DNA of 64,000 bases from Microlunatus capsulatus (GTDB taxonomy: Bacteria; Actinomycetota; Actinomycetes; Propionibacteriales; Propionibacteriaceae). The stretch is from the NCBI RefSeq assembly GCF_017876495.1, contig NZ_JAGIOB010000001.1:4092001-4156000 (forward strand), in the 5' to 3' direction. Numbering within the stretch: position 1 is the first letter of the stretch; every line of letters starts with the position of its first letter. The notes beneath the pieces are model-generated. The model saw only the letters and a program-made list of their open reading frames with translations. It made no database searches and had not been told where the DNA came from. Below are positions 61,340 through 64,000 of the stretch, one piece after another. The position numbers and the translations under genes were made by a program.

Positions 61340-61819
61340 CCTCTCCTCCTGGTTGGCTCTGACTTGAGGCCGTACGTTGCCGACAGCAAGGGTCTCCGGC
61401 CTGCGGAACCCGCCCGAGCTTCGCAGCCTTCAAGCAGAGCAGGCAGTCGCGCGGGTTCTCCAGCATGTCCCGTTGGACCCGCCCGGTGATCTTCCCGATC
61501 AGGGGGCGTCATGCGGGACGCCTCCGGAGTCGTCGGTGCCCCCCGACGGTGAGGGCTGCGGCGAGCCCCTTCTGCAGGTCGGTGACTTCGGCCGACCGCT
61601 GGCGCCACCGCTCATGCGCACGGACCTGCTCTCGAAGGACAGAGGAAGCAGCACGCGCGGGCTGATCTTCGCTCGCCACCGGGTGCAGCGGCGCAACTCG
61701 TGCGCACAGCGACGGGGCCAGCAGGGTCAGGACCCGCCGAGAGGCGCGTCCTGTCCCTGCTGTCCACCTCGCAACCCGTGCAGGTCTGGCTCGTAGCCGA
61801 GTCCACCCGCTTCCCGGGC
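61340..61819. other. Region without a confident gene
   Basis: Several short minus-strand frames cover this 480 bp, one with a plausible stretch LREQVRAHERWRQRSAEVTD, but none has a supported start. ATGCGGGACGCC at 61511-61522 resembles the gene-proximal cassette core and may be the right edge of the array. Confidence 0.45.
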
Positions 61820-62308
61820 TCAGGCCGCCGGCTGATCCATCGGCGCGCCGGTCTCGACGAGGGTCTTGAGCCCGGACAGCGACCACAGCCAGCCGCCGCC
61901 GCCCTGCTGCGGGTCGCCACCGCCGGCGATCTCGGCCGCCAGCTGGGGCGCCGCCGTGACGTCGTGGGTCAGCACCACGCGGGTCAGCCCGCTCGGGTAC
62001 TCCGTCAGCTCCCAGCTCACGCGCGTGGGCTCGGAGTCGGGGTACCACGCCGCCTTCCAGCTGAGCACCAGCCGGTGCGGCGGGTCGATCTCGAGGACGG
62101 TGCCCTCGATGGCGACGTCGCCCATGCCCATCTGCTTCATCTCGGCGGTGGTCAGGTTGTTGAAGACCCCACCCGGGCGGGGGTCGAGCTCGACGTCGCC
62201 GCCGTAGCCCCAGCGGTTGGTGTGCTCGGACCGGGTGATGGCGTCCCAGATCCGCTGGGCCGGGGCGTTGATGTAGATGCTGTAGATCTGGACCAGGTTC
62301 TCGCTCAT
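61820..62308 (-). CDS. SRPBCC/AHSA1-domain protein
   Basis: The 162-residue protein has a START-like lipid-binding fold of the AHSA1 type: IYINAPAQRIWDAITRSEHTNRWG at the start, GGVFNNLTT, and LKTLVETG at the final helix. Such proteins next to ArsR regulators form a common two-gene unit of unknown ligand. Its start overlaps the ArsR stop (ATGA). Confidence 0.9.
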   Translation of the reverse strand: MSENLVQIYSIYINAPAQRIWDAITRSEHTNRWGYGGDVELDPRPGGVFNNLTTAEMKQMGMGDVAIEGTVLEIDPPHRLVLSWKAAWYPDSEPTRVSWELTEYPSGLTRVVLTHDVTAAPQLAAEIAGGGDPQQGGGGWLWSLSGLKTLVETGAPMDQPAA

Positions 62309-62682
62309 GTCGGGTCGTCCTCCGTGGTCGTCGGTGCCTCGAGAGCGTTCGGTGTCTCGAGGTGCTGCTTGAGGTCGAGCAGGAGGGCGGAGACGCCGGC
62401 CCGCTCGGTGTACTTGCCGATCCAGCGCTGGTGGATCTGCTGGATGGGGACCGGGTTCAGGTGGTGCAGCTTCGCCCGGCCGTGCTTGCGGGTGATGACG
62501 AGGTCGGCCTGCTCGAGCAGGCGCAGGTGCTTGGCCACGCCGAAGCGGGTCATCTCCACGTGCTGGTTGACGGCGGCCTCGAGCTCACCCAGCGAGCGGC
62601 CGTCCCGCTGGTAGAGCGCGTCCAGGAGCAGTCGGCGGACGGGGTCTGCCAGAGCCCTGAACACGAGGTCGTCGGCATCCAC
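62305..62682 (-). CDS. ArsR-family transcriptional regulator
   Basis: The 125-residue winged-helix protein has the SRPBCC-associated ArsR core (DLVFRALADPVRRLLLDALYQRDGRSLGELEAA...HVEMTRFGVAKHLRLLEQADLVITRKHGRAKLHHLNPVPIQQIHQRW). No metal-binding Cys motif is seen. The GTG at 62682 is chosen because TATTGT lies 7 nt upstream and TTGACA 18 bp before that, giving a leaderless message; a GTG ten codons earlier lies inside the operator. Confidence 0.9.
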   Translation of the reverse strand: MDADDLVFRALADPVRRLLLDALYQRDGRSLGELEAAVNQHVEMTRFGVAKHLRLLEQADLVITRKHGRAKLHHLNPVPIQQIHQRWIGKYTERAGVSALLLDLKQHLETPNALEAPTTTEDDPT

Positions 62683-62689
62683 ACCCGGG

Positions 62690-62719
62690 ACAATAGGTGA
62701 CCTTTTGGTCACGTGTCAA
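62690..62719 (-). promoter_or_regulatory. Promoter and operator of the ArsR-SRPBCC operon
   Basis: On the minus strand TTGACA (62714-62719) and TATTGT (62690-62695) are separated by 18 bp. GTGACC-AAAA-GGTCAC, a perfect dyad at 62697-62712, fills the spacer. Repressor binding would block polymerase directly. Confidence 0.8.
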
Positions 62720-62897
62720 CGGTTCGCCCCCTTGCGCTCCTGCTACGCCGAGGGCTTGCTCGTGCCCGCCGAGATCGGCGAGGACAACGGATACCGCGGC
62801 TCCACCTCCCCCGTGCGTTGCTCCGCGAGGAGATCGGGCAGCAGCCATGGCTGGGCGGGACCGCGACGTAGCGGGCGCGTCGGCATACGGTGCCTGC

Positions 62898-63413
62898 ATG
62901 TCCCAGCTCGAGGTGGCCGTCCGGCGGGCAGGACCCCACGAGATGGGGATCCTCGAGCGGTTGTGGCTGATGTTCCGCCACGACCTCTCGGAGTTCCGCG
63001 GTGTCCTGCCCGGACCCGACGGCAGCTTCCGCAGCGACAGGCTCCGGGCCGCCGTCGAGGATCCCGCGTGGGCTGCCTACCTCGTCTGGGCCGACGACCG
63101 ACCCGTCGGCCTGGCCCTCGTCCGGGCGCTCGACCAGCCGGTCCGGGTCCTCAACGGCTTCTTTGTCGTCCGCGGAGCGCGCCGCACCGGGACCGGGTCG
63201 CGTGCCGTCCTCCAGGTCCTCGCGAATCACCCCGGTCCCTGGGAGGTCGCCTTCCAGGCCGACAACGCCGCCGCCGTCCAGTTCTGGCGCCGCGTCGCGA
63301 GCGCGACGTCGGGCGACGCCTGGACGGAAGAACGACGTGCCGTCCCCGGCCGACCCGACCTGCCGCCCGATGTGTGGATCTCCTTCTCCCACCAGCAGAC
63401 CGCAGCTCCGTGA
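62898..63413 (+). CDS. GNAT-family N-acetyltransferase
   Basis: The 171-residue protein has a degenerate GNAT core with [22 protein letters not shown] (motif A, R-x-x-G-x-G as RRTGTG) and AFQADNAAAVQFWRRVA (motif B). Acceptor unknown. ATG at 62898 is close to a TACGGT -10-like hexamer. Confidence 0.85.
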   Translation: MSQLEVAVRRAGPHEMGILERLWLMFRHDLSEFRGVLPGPDGSFRSDRLRAAVEDPAWAAYLVWADDRPVGLALVRALDQPVRVLNGFFVVRGARRTGTGSRAVLQVLANHPGPWEVAFQADNAAAVQFWRRVASATSGDAWTEERRAVPGRPDLPPDVWISFSHQQTAAP

Positions 63414-63595
63414 GCCAGCCCGCGTGGGGTGCGCACGCACCGGCCGGCCTGGACCTGGGGCGGGCCGGAGCGACCTGAGGACCGCGCACCGGGTCGCGGC
63501 CGGGGGAGGGGTGCCAGCCGCGAGGGGTGCGGGCCGTCCGCCGCCGCCGAGCACCGGTCGTCGCCGGGCCGCGGGCGAGGACCTAGGTTGCAGCC

Positions 63596-64000
63596 GTGCA
63601 CATGTATCCGCCGTTGGCGGTCGAGATCACGACGCCGCTCCTGTCCCTGAGGGGCGCCACCGACGACCTGCTGGCCGAGCTCGCTCCCCTGGTGCGCGCG
63701 GGCGAGGCGGTCGCCGAGCCGCCTCCGTTCGACGACCCGATGTCGCTGTACGAGGTGGATCCCGAGCGGCGCGTCCAGCGGTGGCTGCAGGGCGTCTGGC
63801 GGGGCCGGGGCAGCGTCAGCGCTGACCTGTGGCGGCTCTCGTTCGTCGTGGTGCACGACGGCCGTGCGGTGGGGATGCAGGACCTGATCGGTCAGCGTTT
63901 CGACGTCTTCCGCTCGGCCACCTCGTTCTCCTGGCTGGCTCGGTCGGCCCGCGGGCGCGGGTTGGGTCGAGAGATGCGAGCCGCCGTCCTCCACCTCGCC
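63596..64000 (+). CDS. GNAT-family N-acetyltransferase, cut by the window end
   Basis: At least 135 codons read from GTG 63596 (or ATG 63602) to the end of the window: MYPPLAVEITTPLLSLRGAT, then RLSFVVVHDGRAVGMQDLIG and ARSARGRGLGREMRAAVLHL, the GNAT motif A (RGRGLG). TAGGTT at 63584-63589 is 6 nt before the GTG, leaderless. The C-terminal part lies outside. Confidence 0.85.
   Translation, partial: MHMYPPLAVEITTPLLSLRGATDDLLAELAPLVRAGEAVAEPPPFDDPMSLYEVDPERRVQRWLQGVWRGRGSVSADLWRLSFVVVHDGRAVGMQDLIGQRFDVFRSATSFSWLARSARGRGLGREMRAAVLHLA

Larger units (their letters stand above)
40625..61522 (+). mobile_element. Gene-cassette array bounded by a 28-bp repeat
   Basis: About 21 kb contain some 20 gene-bearing segments, 0.3-3.1 kb long, each flanked by the same short repeat in one fixed orientation. 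Segment starts read CGTGCG(G/C/A)GAC and segment ends typically (G)CAGT(A/G/G)GCCGACCCTC. Where no gene intervenes, the repeat is tandem with a 28-bp period. Genes point both ways. One 498-bp segment is present three times with identical edges. Together this looks like modular acquisition or shuffling through the repeat. No integrase, transposase or integron attC consensus (GTTRRRY) is seen, so the mechanism is unknown. Confidence 0.6.

Noticed and set aside
40625-61522. CRISPR array
   Set aside because: The 28-bp repeats are either directly tandem with no spacers or separated by whole genes; there are no uniform unique spacers and no cas genes.
40625-61522. Classical chromosomal integron with attC sites
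   Set aside because: No GTTRRRY/RYYYAAC core boxes are found, genes are in both directions and no IntI is present, so I describe it only as integron-like.

Overview
The window is high-GC actinobacterial DNA. The gene content (lexA next to an SOS-controlled small membrane protein and nrdR-nrdJ, an HrdB-type principal sigma factor, an HrpA helicase, many promoters with a -10 hexamer only 6-7 nt before the start codon) points to an actinomycete. Something like Geodermatophilaceae is a reasonable guess, but it is not proven by what I can see. No rRNA, tRNA, CRISPR array or recognisable transposase/integrase was found.

Region 1 (about 1-36.8 kb) is ordinary chromosome. It holds the SOS/ribonucleotide-reductase block (lexA, DivS/ChiZ-like protein, DUF2752 protein, nrdR, nrdJ), a two-component system, a BBE-type flavoprotein, two separate sulfite-oxidase-type molybdopterin enzymes, a PrsW-like protease, a YbjN-like protein, a nickel/cobalt transporter with a divergent ArsR regulator, hrpA, a PAC2 protein, tesB, an alternative sigma factor, oligopeptidase B, a GCS2-family ligase with a universal stress protein, the principal sigma factor, peptide deformylase, a luciferase-like flavoprotein, a LuxR regulator and a secreted metzincin-type protease. 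Regulatory sites can be read directly: four LexA boxes, two NrdR boxes 32 bp apart, an ArsR-type operator and several hairpin terminators.

Region 2 (about 36.9-41.6 kb) is a decayed transition zone. It has a fragment related to a GNAT gene that is intact 20 kb downstream, a methyltransferase remnant, a frameshifted dehalogenase and a twice-frameshifted Tat-exported hydrolase, mixed with an intact membrane protein and a glyoxalase-HxlR pair.

Region 3 (about 40.6-61.5 kb) is the striking part. Short, mostly unrelated genes on both strands are separated by one 28-bp repeat that always has the same orientation. The repeat core is a perfect inverted repeat (CGTGC-GGA-GCACG). Where no gene lies between two cores, the repeats run in tandem at exactly 28 bp (8 units at 45.7 kb, 7 at 49.4 kb, 4 at 55.9 kb). 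Gene-bearing segments start with CGTGCG(G/C/A)GAC and usually end with CAGT(A/G)(G/A)CCGACCCTC. One 498-bp segment occurs three times, the third copy being mutated. The layout resembles an integron-like gene-cassette array, but the sites do not match the attC consensus and no recombinase is in the window. Cassettes carry hypothetical membrane proteins, an LRR protein, a lipoprotein, a proline iminopeptidase, a GNAT acetyltransferase, a MarR-controlled redox operon, a SAP-domain protein and a truncated DNA gyrase A-like protein in a PadR-led operon. Many cassette genes have their own leaderless-type promoter.

Region 4 (about 61.5-64 kb) returns to ordinary genes: an ArsR-SRPBCC operon with a readable promoter/operator and two GNAT acetyltransferases, the last cut by the window end.
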